This document shows, one piece after another, positions 26,585 through 35,194 of a stretch of 64,000 nt of DNA. Within the stretch, counting starts at the first letter, position 1. Each line of letters opens with the position of its first letter. The stretch spans positions 54,216 to 118,215 of the forward strand of contig NZ_VSSR01000052.1 of the NCBI RefSeq assembly GCF_008123515.1, written 5' to 3'. Below the pieces are notes generated by a model. It saw only the letters and a program-made list of their open reading frames with translations, did not search any database and was not told the origin of the DNA. Both the position numbers and the translations under genes were made by a program. Source of the DNA: Bradyrhizobium cytisi (GTDB lineage Bacteria; Pseudomonadota; Alphaproteobacteria; Rhizobiales; Xanthobacteraceae).

Positions 26585-27910
26585 ATGCACGCGCCCGTTC
26601 ATCCCAGGGTCGGCTCCGGCCAGGTGTTCGCCATCGCAGGTCCTGCGATGGTCGCGAACCTCACCACGCCCCTGATCGGCGTGGTCTCGACCACCGCAAT
26701 CGGCCGGCTCGACGATGCCGCGCTGCTCGGCGGCGTCGCGATGGCCTCCGTCATCTTCGACTGCCTGTTCTGGCTGTTCGGCTTCCTGCGCATGAGCACG
26801 CTGGCGTTCACCGCCCAGGCGCTCGGCGCGGGCGAGGTCCGCGAGCAGACCGTGATCCTGGTGCGCGGCTTCATCGTCGCCGGCCTGATCGGCGCCGCAC
26901 TGATCGCGCTGCAATTGCCGCTGGCCGGCGTGCTGTTCGACCTGATGGGCGGCAGCGCGGGCGTGACGCGCGCCGCAAAAACCTATTTCGTGATCCGGAT
27001 CTGGTCGTCGCCGTTCGCGTTCGCGAACTACGTCATTCTCGGCTGGCTGGTCGGACAGGCCCGCGCCAATCCGGCGCTCGCGCTCCAGGTCGTCATCAAC
27101 CTCATCAACATGGCGGCGACGATTCTGCTGGTGCTGGTCTACGACACCGGCATTGCGGGTGCGGCGATCGCCGCCCTGCTGTCGGAGGGTATCGGTTTCG
27201 TGCTCGGCGTCATCGTCTGCCGGCGCTATGCGTATGGCGGCTTTGACGTTCCCCGCGCAACGCTGCTCGATCGCGCAAAGCTGATGCGACTGCTGGCGGT
27301 CAACTCCGACATCATGATCCGCACCGCGGCGCTGATCACCGTCTTCCTGTTCTTCACCGCCAAAGGCGCGCGCGCCGGCGACGTGACGCTGGCCGCGAAC
27401 TCCGTGCTCAACAATTTCCTGCTGGTCAGCGCCTTCTTCCTCGACGGCCTCGCCAACGCCGCCCAGCAGCTCTGCGGCCGAAGCTTTGGCGCCCGCGACG
27501 CCAAGGGCTTTGCCGATTCGACCCGGCTGGTGCTGCTGTGGGGCCTCGGCTTCGCCATCGTCGTCGCAGTGCTGTTCGCGCTGTTCGGGCCGAACCTGAT
27601 CAACTTCATGACCGCGAGCGAAGACGTCCGCCGCGCCGCGCGCGAATTCCTGGTGTTCATCGTGCTGGCACCGATCCCCGGCGTATTCGCCTTCGGCTTC
27701 GACGGCATCTATGTCGGCGCCACCTGGGCGCGCGAGATGCGAAACCTGATGCTGACCTCGCTCGCGATATTCGCAGGCGTGTGGTGGGCGCTGCAATCCC
27801 TGGGCAATGCCGGGCTGTGGTGCGCGCTGATCACGTTCTATGTCGCCCGCGGCGGCTTGCAGGGCGCACGGTATCCGGCGCTGTATCGGGCGACGTTCCC
27901 GAAATCGTAG
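26585..27910 (+). CDS. MATE family efflux transporter (DinF-like)
   Basis: A 441-residue inner-membrane protein with about twelve helices. VFAIAGPAMVANLTTPLIGVV in helix 1 and the duplicated half beginning LLAVNSDIMIRTAALITVFL are typical of MATE/DinF antiporters, which export cationic drugs or metabolites using H+ or Na+. The ATG at 26585 directly follows the stop of the MBL gene. A palindromic repeat lies just after the stop. Confidence 0.9.
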   Translation: MHAPVHPRVGSGQVFAIAGPAMVANLTTPLIGVVSTTAIGRLDDAALLGGVAMASVIFDCLFWLFGFLRMSTLAFTAQALGAGEVREQTVILVRGFIVAGLIGAALIALQLPLAGVLFDLMGGSAGVTRAAKTYFVIRIWSSPFAFANYVILGWLVGQARANPALALQVVINLINMAATILLVLVYDTGIAGAAIAALLSEGIGFVLGVIVCRRYAYGGFDVPRATLLDRAKLMRLLAVNSDIMIRTAALITVFLFFTAKGARAGDVTLAANSVLNNFLLVSAFFLDGLANAAQQLCGRSFGARDAKGFADSTRLVLLWGLGFAIVVAVLFALFGPNLINFMTASEDVRRAAREFLVFIVLAPIPGVFAFGFDGIYVGATWAREMRNLMLTSLAIFAGVWWALQSLGNAGLWCALITFYVARGGLQGARYPALYRATFPKS

Positions 27911-27915
27911 CGATC

Positions 27916-28034
27916 GTGTCCCGGACGCGCTGCAGCGTGAAACGCTGCTCCGCAGGGCCGGGACCCAGCGGCTTGTGGGCCCCGGCTCTGCAGCGCACCG
28001 CTGAAGAAGCGCTGCGCTGCGTCCGGGGCACGAG
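27916..28034. repeat. Palindromic intergenic repeat, family 4 (single copy)
   Basis: Ends GTGTCCCGGACGCGCTGCAGCG and CGCTGCGCTGCGTCCGGGGCACGAG are inverted, with inner GGCCGGGACCC / GGGCCCCGGCTC. It lies between the convergent MATE and pyrD genes. Confidence 0.8.
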
Positions 28035-28040
28035 ACCGCG

Positions 28041-29138
28041 CTACATCCCCGGCCAGTCTTCCGCCGTCAGCGTCGCCGCATCGGCGCCGACGATCTCGGA
28101 CAGCGAATCCCGCCCCGTGCGCAGCAGCGTCGAGGTCAGATCGCGCTTGATCTCGTCGACGAGGCCGAGGCCCTTGTAGACCAGCGATGAATAGAGCTGG
28201 ATCAGGCTGGCACCGGCGCGGATTTTTGTCAGCGCCGCACCGCCGGAGTCCACGCCACCGACACCGATCAGCGGGAACGCGCCCTCGACGCGCACATAGG
28301 TCTCGGCGACCATGCGCGTCGACAGGCGAAACAGCGGCCGGCCGGACAGGCCGCCCTGCTCCTTCGACCGCATTTCCTCGCGTAGCGTGCTCGGCCGCGC
28401 GATGGTCGTGTTCGACACGATCATGCCGTCGACCTTGCGTGAGCGCGCGACCTGCACGACGTCGTCGAGCTGGGCAAGGCTGAGATCGGGTGCGATCTTC
28501 AGCAGCACCGGCGTATCGCCGGCGCTCTCGCGCACCCGATCGCGCGCATCGATCACGCGTCCGAGGAGATCGTCGAGCAGCGCGCCTTCCTGCAGATTGC
28601 GCAGCCCCGGCGTGTTGGGCGAGGACACGTTGACGGTGAAATAGCTCGCAACCGGCGCAAAGGTCTCGATCAGCTTGACGTAGTCGGCGACGCGGTCGGG
28701 CGAATCCTTGTTGGCGCCGACATTGACGCCGACGATGCCGCCATGTTGCGCGCGGGCCGCCAGCCGGCGCAGGGCTACTTCCGCGCCATCATTGTTAAAG
28801 CCCATGCGGTTGATGATGGCCTCGTCACGCTCGAGGCGAAACAGTCGCGGTCGCGGATTGCCTGCTTGCGGCTTCGGCGTGACCGAGCCGATCTCGACGA
28901 AGCCGAAGCCTAATCGCAGCAGCCCGTCCGGCACTTCCGCACTCTTGTCGAAGCCCGCGGCCATGCCGATCGGGTTGGGAAAGTTCAGCCCGAAGGCGCG
29001 CACCGCGAGTTTTGGATCGTCCGGCCGCGGCTTCATCGGCGGCAGGAAGCGCAGTCCCTGGATCGCAAGACGGTGCGCGTCCTCCGGATCGAGCCAGCGC
29101 AACACCGGCAGCGAGAAGGCGTCGAAAGCGCGGATCAC
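28041..29138 (-). CDS. pyrD: Dihydroorotate dehydrogenase (quinone), class 2
   Basis: A 365-residue FMN enzyme that oxidises dihydroorotate in pyrimidine synthesis, linked to the respiratory quinone pool. The N-terminal helices of class 2 enzymes are present (FSLPVLRWLDPEDAHRLAI). Further motifs are PNPIGMAAGFDKSAE, RMGFNNDG, the catalytic-serine loop NVSSPNTPGLR at 170-180, and GVGGVDSGGAALTKIRAGAS for FMN phosphate. The start is GTG at 29138, overlapping the stop of the upstream DUF952 gene by four bases (GTGA). Confidence 0.96.
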   Translation of the reverse strand: MIRAFDAFSLPVLRWLDPEDAHRLAIQGLRFLPPMKPRPDDPKLAVRAFGLNFPNPIGMAAGFDKSAEVPDGLLRLGFGFVEIGSVTPKPQAGNPRPRLFRLERDEAIINRMGFNNDGAEVALRRLAARAQHGGIVGVNVGANKDSPDRVADYVKLIETFAPVASYFTVNVSSPNTPGLRNLQEGALLDDLLGRVIDARDRVRESAGDTPVLLKIAPDLSLAQLDDVVQVARSRKVDGMIVSNTTIARPSTLREEMRSKEQGGLSGRPLFRLSTRMVAETYVRVEGAFPLIGVGGVDSGGAALTKIRAGASLIQLYSSLVYKGLGLVDEIKRDLTSTLLRTGRDSLSEIVGADAATLTAEDWPGM

Positions 29139-29479
29139 GGGGCAAGCTCCGGGGTGTCGTGGCTGCCATCGGAGCGCATGTTGAGATTGATCACCGAGAG
29201 CACCGCGCCGAGATCGAGCTCGCCATAGAGATGCGGAAACAGCTCGTCATTGCGCGAGCGCTCCCAACGGAGCTCGGCTCCGAGCGCGTCGCCGTCGATC
29301 TCGACCAGGAACAGCGCACGCTGGCCGAAATAATGCTTGCGCAAAGTCTCCGGAACCTGGGCGGCGGTCGAGAAATGGATGAATCCATCGCGCTCGTCAT
29401 CCGCGCTGCCCCGGTACACGCCCTGCCGTTCCGCCTCGCGCCAGGCCGAGGCCGGACAGATTTTGTAGATCTTGACCAA
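29135..29479 (-). CDS. DUF952 family protein
   Basis: A 114-residue protein with the DUF952 pattern: IYKICPASAWREAE at the start, DERDGFIHFSTAAQVPETL, and a central LVEIDGDALGAELRWERSR. Family function is unsettled. The start appears to be TTG at 29479 (L/MVKIYK), which would be unusual; no ATG fits. It overlaps pyrD by four bases, so the two form a coupled pair. Confidence 0.85.
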   Translation of the reverse strand: MVKIYKICPASAWREAERQGVYRGSADDERDGFIHFSTAAQVPETLRKHYFGQRALFLVEIDGDALGAELRWERSRNDELFPHLYGELDLGAVLSVINLNMRSDGSHDTPELAP

Positions 29480-29580
29480 TGCTTACTGGAGCCCTTTGAG
29501 TCTCTTGGGGTTTTTCGTCTCTTACGGGTCTGAAAACCCGGGCGCGACCGTAAAGGCCACACCTCTCGAACTCAAGAGTT

Positions 29581-29700
29581 AGAGCCTATTCCGTTCCGAT
29601 TTCATCGGAACGGGGCTCTAAATTTGTTTTGACGCGTTTTCTTGACGCGAACCGGTACCCACTTCGCTTGAAAGCGCTTTCCTCGTCGCCCCTTGCGCGA
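29581..29700. repeat. Stem-loop plus dispersed-repeat-like segment
   Basis: AGAGCC...CCGTTCCGAT-TTC-ATCGGAACGG...GGCTCT forms a 10-base stem with an extended base (29581-29619). It is followed by TTTGACGCGTTTTCTTGACG and CGAACCGGTACCCACTTCG, which resemble a dispersed element I associate with Bradyrhizobium. The rest of the gap upstream of the S24 gene shows no gene. Confidence 0.55.
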
Positions 29701-29761
29701 AAAACGGAAAACCGGTTGATTTGAGGACAGTTTTCCTGAGTTGCGACGGGCTGGACCTTCC

Positions 29762-30415
29762 ATGGTCAAGCAGGCCAAAGCGCAGAGGATGCTGACCCAC
29801 GACCAGATCTGGGCCGCGCTGGACCAACTGGCTGCGCGCGCAGGGCTGTCGTCGTCCGGCCTTGCCAAGCGGGCCGGGCTCGATCCCACCACCTTCAACA
29901 AGTCCAAGCGCGTCACCTCCGACGGCCGCGCGCGCTGGCCCTCGACCGAATCGATCGCGAAGGCACTGGCGGCCGCGGAGTCCTCGATCGACATTTTCGC
30001 CAGGCTGATCGGTGATGATGCTGGCGACGGCCGTGCCGTGCCGCTGCTCGGCTTCGCGCAGGCAGGCTTAAGCGGCGCGTTCGACGAATCCGGCTTTCCG
30101 TCCGGCAAGGGCTGGGGCGAGATCGCGCTGCCGAACGCCGAGGACAACCACGCCTTTGCGCTGAAGATTTCCGGCGACGCGCTCGCGCCCGCCTATCGCG
30201 ACGGCGACGTCATCCTGGTCTCGCCTGGCGCACCGATCCGCAAGGGCGATCGCGTCGTGGTGAAGGCGAAGGCGGGCGAAATGATGCTCGCGATGCTGAA
30301 GCGCCGCACGGCGAAGGCGCTGGAATTGCAGCCGCTCGATGCGACGCAGGGAGAGCGGACGATGGCAGCGAGCGATGTTGCATGGATCGCGCGGATTGTG
30401 TGGGCGAGCCAGTGA
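29762..30415 (+). CDS. LexA/CI-like HTH protein with degenerate S24 peptidase domain
   Basis: A 217-residue protein from ATG 29762 (ATG 29789, MLTHDQ, is an alternative). Residues 10-80 form a helix-turn-helix (SSSGLAKRAGLDPTTFNKSKR). The C-terminal S24 fold has FALKISGDALAPAYRDGDVILV, where the catalytic serine position of GDS reads Ala140, and GEMMLAMLKRR, where the expected catalytic lysine reads Ala177 in my alignment. It therefore looks unable to self-cleave and may be a stable repressor. Targets unknown; it is preceded by a repeat-rich gap and followed by a family 1 repeat. Confidence 0.8.
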   Translation: MVKQAKAQRMLTHDQIWAALDQLAARAGLSSSGLAKRAGLDPTTFNKSKRVTSDGRARWPSTESIAKALAAAESSIDIFARLIGDDAGDGRAVPLLGFAQAGLSGAFDESGFPSGKGWGEIALPNAEDNHAFALKISGDALAPAYRDGDVILVSPGAPIRKGDRVVVKAKAGEMMLAMLKRRTAKALELQPLDATQGERTMAASDVAWIARIVWASQ

Positions 30416-30426
30416 GCTTGCGCCGC

Positions 30427-30548
30427 TGTCATTCCCCGCGAAAGCGGGGAATCCAGTACGCCGCGAGCTGTCGACTCTATAACGGCTGCCTCTGGAATAC
30501 TGGATCGTCCGCTCCAGTGCGCAAGTGCGCACAAGGCGGACGATGACA
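30427..30548. repeat. Palindromic intergenic repeat, family 1, copy C (inverted)
   Basis: Reads in reverse relative to copy A: GGGGAATCCAGTACG at the left, CTCTGGAATACTGGATCG and GTGCGCAAGTGCGCAC at the right. It lies between the convergent S24 and lysK genes. Confidence 0.85.
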
Positions 30549-30559
30549 CCGTGGATGGT

Positions 30560-32203
30560 CTACGCACTCCGCGCCAGCGCGCCGTCGATCATGTTGACTG
30601 CGTTCTGCACGCCATACACCGCGACGAACGAGCCGAAGCGCGGGCCCTTCTCCTGGCCGAGCAGCACCTGGTAGAGCATGTTGAACCAGTCGAGCGTGAC
30701 GCCGGGACGACCGTCCTTGCCCTTCTTGACCTGGTCGAGGAACGGCTCGCGGCGGCCGATCTCGTAGACGACGTTCTGAATGTCCTCGGCGGAGGACTCC
30801 TGCGGAAGCTGCGACAGCGCATCGCGCAGATCCTGCAACGCGGCGCGCTCGACGTCGGTCGGTTGGCGGAACTGCTTCGTCGGCGCGACGAAGTCGCGGT
30901 AATAGTTGATGGCGTAGCCGACCATCGCGTCGAGCTTCGGATGCGTCTGCGGACTCACGCCGGGACGGTAGCGGCCAATGAAGCCCCACAGCGTCTCGGC
31001 GTTTTCCGCGTTCGACGACGACACCAGCGTCAAGAGCAGCTGGAACGTCACGGGCATATCGGCCTTCGGCGGATGGCCGTAGTGAATGTGCCAGACCGGA
31101 TTGCCGAGCTGCTGCTTGTCGTCCTGCCTGGCAAAGCCGTCACTGAATTGCTGGTAGTCGTCGACATTGCGCGGGATGACGTCGAAATACAGCCGCTTCG
31201 CCGCCTTCGGCTCGCGATACATGAACAGCGACAGCGATTCCGGCGAGGCATAGCGCAGCCATTCGTCGATGGTGAGGCCGTTGCCCTTCGACTTCGAGAT
31301 CTTCTGGCCCTTCTCGTCGAGGAAGAGCTCGTAGTTGAAGCCTTCGGGCGGCGTGCCGCCGAGCGCCTTGGCGATCGCGCCGGACAGCTTGACCGAATCG
31401 ATCAGGTCCTTGCCGGCCATCTCGTAGTCGACGCCGAGCGCGACCCAGCGCATCGCCCAGTCGGCCTTCCACTGGCATTTGACGTTTCCGCCGGTCACCG
31501 GCGTCTCGACTTCCTGGTTCGTGTCGGGATCGACATAGGTCACCGTGCCCGCCGCGACGTCGCGGCGGATCATCGGCACCTGCAGCACGATGCCGGTGGT
31601 CTTGCTGACGGGGAGGAACGGCGAATAGGTGGCGCGGCGATCGGGCCCGAGCGTCGGCAGGATGATCGCCATCACCTGGTCATAGGCCGCGAGCATCCTG
31701 AGCAGCGTCGCATCGAAGCGGCCGGACTTGTAATAGACGGTCGAGCTTGCAAACTCGTAGTCGAAGCCGAAATGATCGAGGAAGGCGCGCAGGCGTGCGT
31801 TGTTGGCGTCACCAAACGACGGATGCTCGTTCGAGAACGGATCGGGCACCGCGGTGAGCGGCCGCCCCAGATATTTCGCCAGCATGTCCTTGTTGGGCAC
31901 ATTGTCCGGCACCTTGCGCAAGCCGTCCATGTCGTCGGAGAAGGCAAGCAGGCGGGTCTTGATCTTGTCCTCGGTCAGCACACGAAAGGCATGGCGCACC
32001 ATCGAGGTGCGCGCGACCTCGCCGAACGTGCCGATGTGCGGAAGGCCGGACGGACCATAGCCGGTCTCGAACAGCACCTCGTCCTTCGGGCTTTTCTTGA
32101 GCCGCGCGACAATGGCCTTCGCCTGCTCGAACGGCCAGGCGTTGGATTGTTCGGCGAGCGCACGAAGATCGCTCGGGCTCATGTTGGGATCGATAACGGA
32201 CAT
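30560..32203 (-). CDS. lysK: Lysine--tRNA ligase, class I
   Basis: A 547-residue class I lysyl-tRNA synthetase, the Rossmann-fold form found in archaea and alphaproteobacteria in place of class II LysS. The HIGH motif is PHIGTF at 55-60 and the KMSKS motif is KISKSKGNG near 300. DDMDGLRKVP and the conserved zinc-free N-domain sequence agree with the family. The ATG at 32203 is preceded by GGAGGCCCC; the upstream frame enters a repeat. Essential for translation. Confidence 0.95.
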   Translation of the reverse strand: MSVIDPNMSPSDLRALAEQSNAWPFEQAKAIVARLKKSPKDEVLFETGYGPSGLPHIGTFGEVARTSMVRHAFRVLTEDKIKTRLLAFSDDMDGLRKVPDNVPNKDMLAKYLGRPLTAVPDPFSNEHPSFGDANNARLRAFLDHFGFDYEFASSTVYYKSGRFDATLLRMLAAYDQVMAIILPTLGPDRRATYSPFLPVSKTTGIVLQVPMIRRDVAAGTVTYVDPDTNQEVETPVTGGNVKCQWKADWAMRWVALGVDYEMAGKDLIDSVKLSGAIAKALGGTPPEGFNYELFLDEKGQKISKSKGNGLTIDEWLRYASPESLSLFMYREPKAAKRLYFDVIPRNVDDYQQFSDGFARQDDKQQLGNPVWHIHYGHPPKADMPVTFQLLLTLVSSSNAENAETLWGFIGRYRPGVSPQTHPKLDAMVGYAINYYRDFVAPTKQFRQPTDVERAALQDLRDALSQLPQESSAEDIQNVVYEIGRREPFLDQVKKGKDGRPGVTLDWFNMLYQVLLGQEKGPRFGSFVAVYGVQNAVNMIDGALARSA

Positions 32204-32280
32204 CAAGGGGCCTCCGGCCCGCGGAAAATAGCGATTTCCGGGCAGAATGCAATTTTGTGGGGCGGTGTTGCCTCTCACAC

Positions 32281-32367
32281 CGTCATTGCGAGCGTAGCGA
32301 AGCAATCCAGACCGTCACTGCGGAAACAGCCTGGATTGCTTCGTCGCAAGAGCTCCTCGCAATGACG
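32281..32367. repeat. Palindromic intergenic repeat, family 5 (single copy)
   Basis: CGTCATTGCGAGCGTAGCG / CTCCTCGCAATGACG ends and AGCAATCCAG / CTGGATTGCT inner arms. This is a widespread alphaproteobacterial intergenic element; one copy here, between lysK and the binding-protein gene. Confidence 0.85.
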
Positions 32368-32388
32368 GCGGAGGAAGCAGCGACCGGG

Positions 32389-33324
32389 TTAGAACGGGCT
32401 CACCGAAAAATACCGCAGCCACAGATCGGTGTAGCGGCCTTTTTCCCAGACGCGAAACAGGGCCCAGTTCAGGGCCTGGCGCAGCACGTCGTTGCCCTTG
32501 CGCACGGCGATGCCGATGCCTTCGCCGAAGAAGCGGCTCTCGACGAAGGGACCGCCGGAGAAGGCGCAGCAATCGCCGGAATCAGTGCCGTTGATCCAGA
32601 ACGCCAGCGAGATGGCGTCGCCGAAGATGAGATCAACCTCGCCCTTGCGCAAGCCGGCGCGCAAAGCATCGTCATTGGGATAGCCGTGCAACTCGGCGTC
32701 GGTGAACATCGCCTTGAGATAGGCCTCATGCGCGGAGCCCGCGATGACGCCGACCTTCTTGCCTTCGAGATATTCGGGCCGGATCTCCGGCATCACCGCA
32801 TCCTTGCGCGAGGCGAAACGCGCCGGCACGCGGTAATAGGGATCGGTGAAATCGACGCGTGCACGAAGCTGCGGGCTCACCGCCATGGACGCAATGATCG
32901 CATCGCCCCGGTTCGAGGTGAGCGCATCGACCAGCGTCTCGAAGCGGCGCATCTGCACGGTGCAGGTAACCTTGACCTCTTCACAAAGCGAGCGGGCGAG
33001 ATCGACGTTGAAGCCGGCCGGATTGCCGTCGGCGCCGGTGTAGTTGAACGGCGGATAATCGGTCTCGGTCAGGAAGCGGATCACCGTCAGGCGCGACAGG
33101 TCGGGCCGCTCCGGGCGCCGCCGCGGGTCCCAGAACCCGGGCACGGCCTGGGGGGCGGCTCGAGGTGGCGCGGGAGGCTGCTTCGACGGTGCCTGGGCGC
33201 GAGCGCCCGGCAGGCCCGCGAGCAGGCACGCGGCAACGGCCAGCCCCGTCAGCAAGCCATGGGCAGATTTGGACGATTTCGCCTGTTGCGATGAAGCCAT
33301 CGGCCGGAAATGAACGAATTTCAT
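32389..33324 (-). CDS. Periplasmic amino-acid-type substrate-binding protein
   Basis: A 311-residue SBP_bac_3 (polar amino acid family) protein. A signal peptide of about 43 residues (LTGLAVAACLLAGLPGARAQ) is followed by a Pro-rich linker. The binding domain starts FLTETDYPPFNYTGADGN and contains DAIIASMAVSPQLRARVDF and GKKVGVIAGSAHEAYLK, the usual solute-binding blocks. ATG at 33300 (MASSQQ) is an alternative start. No permease or ATPase is nearby. Ligand unknown. Confidence 0.88.
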   Translation of the reverse strand: MKFVHFRPMASSQQAKSSKSAHGLLTGLAVAACLLAGLPGARAQAPSKQPPAPPRAAPQAVPGFWDPRRRPERPDLSRLTVIRFLTETDYPPFNYTGADGNPAGFNVDLARSLCEEVKVTCTVQMRRFETLVDALTSNRGDAIIASMAVSPQLRARVDFTDPYYRVPARFASRKDAVMPEIRPEYLEGKKVGVIAGSAHEAYLKAMFTDAELHGYPNDDALRAGLRKGEVDLIFGDAISLAFWINGTDSGDCCAFSGGPFVESRFFGEGIGIAVRKGNDVLRQALNWALFRVWEKGRYTDLWLRYFSVSPF

Positions 33325-33388
33325 TGGGATCGGAGGGCCTTATAGACCATCCGGCCGGGAACGCGAGCGCCGATTGTGACTACGCGGT

Positions 33389-33474
33389 CGTCATGCCCGG
33401 GGTTGTCCCGGGCATCCACGTTCTTGGTGCTGCACAAAAGATTGTGGATGGCCGGGTCAAGCCCGGCCATGACG
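33389..33474. repeat. Palindromic intergenic repeat, family 3, copy C
   Basis: CGTCATGCCCGGGG...CCCGGGCATCCACG and TGTGGATGGCCGGG...CCCGGCCATGACG, nearly the same as copy A at 13984-14069 apart from the central loop. Confidence 0.88.
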
Positions 33475-33505
33475 ATGTGGAAGCAGCTTCGCCTGGACGA
33501 GGCCT

Positions 33506-34096
33506 TCAAAGATACCGCTTCAGCTCCGTCGCGGCCTCTTCGGGGCTCCGCTTCAGGTTGAACGGCGAGACGAAACGGCCGTCGCGGTCCATCAGATAGA
33601 TCAGCGCGGTGTGGTCCATGGTGTAGTCGCCGTCCTTGGTCGGGACCTTCTTGGCATAGACCCGGTAAGAGGTGATCACCTTGGCGGTCTCGGCGGGATC
33701 GCCGCTAAGGCCCTCGAGATGCGGATCGAAGCTTGAGAGATAGTCCTTCATGGTCGCGGGTGTATCGCGCTCGGGATCGACCGAGATGAAGACGGCGTTG
33801 ACCTTGTCGGCATCCTTGCCCATCGCGCGCAGCAGTTCCGACAGCTCGAACAGCGAGGTCGGGCAGACGTCGGGACAATGGGTGTAGCCGAAGAAGATCA
33901 GCGTCGGCTTACCCTTGAGGCTGTTGTCGGTGACGGCTTTGCCGTTCTGGTCGGTGAGCTGGAACGGGCCGCCGATCGCGGCTGGCTGCGCCACCTTGCT
34001 GACGCCGCCCATGGCCCAGAACAGCACCAGCAGACCGACGACGAGGCTTGAGGCGAAGGCGGTCGCAATCACCAGCGGACGGGCGGTGGAGCTCAT
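33506..34096 (-). CDS. SCO family copper chaperone (Sco1/SenC)
   Basis: A 196-residue membrane-anchored thioredoxin-fold protein. An N-terminal helix spans about 8-29, followed by a periplasmic domain with the copper-binding CPDVC (Cys74, Cys78) and a conserved histidine in DHTALIYL (about 162). SCO proteins deliver copper or reducing power to CuA of cytochrome c oxidase. The small membrane protein gene 24 bases upstream is probably cotranscribed. No oxidase subunits are in the window. Confidence 0.93.
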   Translation of the reverse strand: MSSTARPLVIATAFASSLVVGLLVLFWAMGGVSKVAQPAAIGGPFQLTDQNGKAVTDNSLKGKPTLIFFGYTHCPDVCPTSLFELSELLRAMGKDADKVNAVFISVDPERDTPATMKDYLSSFDPHLEGLSGDPAETAKVITSYRVYAKKVPTKDGDYTMDHTALIYLMDRDGRFVSPFNLKRSPEEAATELKRYL

Positions 34097-34120
34097 GAGC
34101 GGAATACTTCCTGTCGCGGA

Positions 34121-34315
34121 TCAGAAGCAGGCGGCAAAGCCGGTCCTGATCATTTCGAAGAACACCTGGGAGCCGTAATGGAACCAGAGCGCGAGCGCGC
34201 CGATCACAAGGAGCCCGGCAACACAGGCGCCGGCCAACAACAGCACGGCCGGCAGTCGGCCGGCAGTGGGCGAATTGTCCGATACCGGATGTACGGTGTG
34301 CAGTGGCTGAGCCAT
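34121..34315 (-). CDS. Small single-pass membrane protein upstream of SCO
   Basis: A 64-residue protein with one hydrophobic helix at about 20-45 (LPAVLLLAGACVAGLLVIGAL), then WFHYGSQVFFEMIRTGF. I do not recognise a named family. Position before the SCO gene on the same strand suggests a role in respiratory-chain assembly, by context only. Confidence 0.65.
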   Translation of the reverse strand: MAQPLHTVHPVSDNSPTAGRLPAVLLLAGACVAGLLVIGALALWFHYGSQVFFEMIRTGFAACF

Positions 34316-34421
34316 GACAATGACCGGAGCGAAGGCCCCGGTTCCCTAGCCTTCAGATAGGCTTTGGCCCGCCTGCGGGCAAGGCGCCGCTGGCAGGCCG
34401 GATTCCGTCATGCTGAGGATA

Positions 34422-34943
34422 TCAGTGAAGGAGCTGGCCCCGGGCCGACTCCAACTCTTCCGCTGGCGGAGCAGATCGGCGCAAAGGCCTGCTGGCCGAA
34501 GCCTGCGCATCGAGGTAGCAGGGCTTGTACATGGCCTGGAGCTGCCTGCCCCTCAGGAACAGCATGTGCGGCGTGAGGCCGCCACGCTGTGAGATCCAGC
34601 GCTTCACCTGCGAGGGATACATCGAATAAAGCATGTGGGTCGCCTCAGAGTTGGTCACGGCGCGACCATTGGAGCCGAAATCCCAGGCGGCGTGGAAGCC
34701 GAGCGTCGCGTGCGAGGTGACGCAGATGCGGTCGCGCGGGATGGCGCCGAGGACGATGGTGCAGGCGGAAGCGCAGAGGCCGTCGATGATGACGGTGTCG
34801 CCTGATTGCCGCAGGTCCTGATATCTGTCGACATAGGTTCCGATCCGGCCGCCGCGGTCATCCGCGATCCGAACCACCGCGTGAGACGCCCCCATGCAAG
34901 CGACCAGCACGATCGCCGCAAGCAACCCCGTCAGAAACTTCAT
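34422..34943 (-). CDS. COG3904-like exported ClpP-fold protein
   Basis: A 173-residue protein with a signal peptide (residues 1-22, FLTGLLAAIVLVACMGASHA). The core reads TVIIDGLCASACTIVLG, then ATLGFHAAWDFGS. The CASACT/LGFHAA pairing is typical of COG3904-type predicted periplasmic proteins with a ClpP/crotonase-like fold, where the serine follows the first alanine. Catalysis is not established. The ATG at 34943 is chosen because the signal peptide starts there. Confidence 0.7.
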   Translation of the reverse strand: MKFLTGLLAAIVLVACMGASHAVVRIADDRGGRIGTYVDRYQDLRQSGDTVIIDGLCASACTIVLGAIPRDRICVTSHATLGFHAAWDFGSNGRAVTNSEATHMLYSMYPSQVKRWISQRGGLTPHMLFLRGRQLQAMYKPCYLDAQASASRPLRRSAPPAEELESARGQLLH

Positions 34944-35194
34944 TGGCCCCCGCCCCGGTCGTTTGCGAATCTGTGTGTCAGGTGGTGATGCTCGTCTAGC
35001 GTCGGTCGACTTCGTGGTTTTGTCTAGGCAGGCGGGCTTACTCAAAACAAATTCAAATCCAGTGTTGCGTCCGCGCTGCACTCAGGCCCGCCTCGATCCC
35101 AAAGTGGAACAAGTTAACGATGTCCTACGCGACAAGCCCTTGATCTCAGTTGCAACCGCTGGCTTCAATCCCGGATAACTACAGGGGGGAACTC

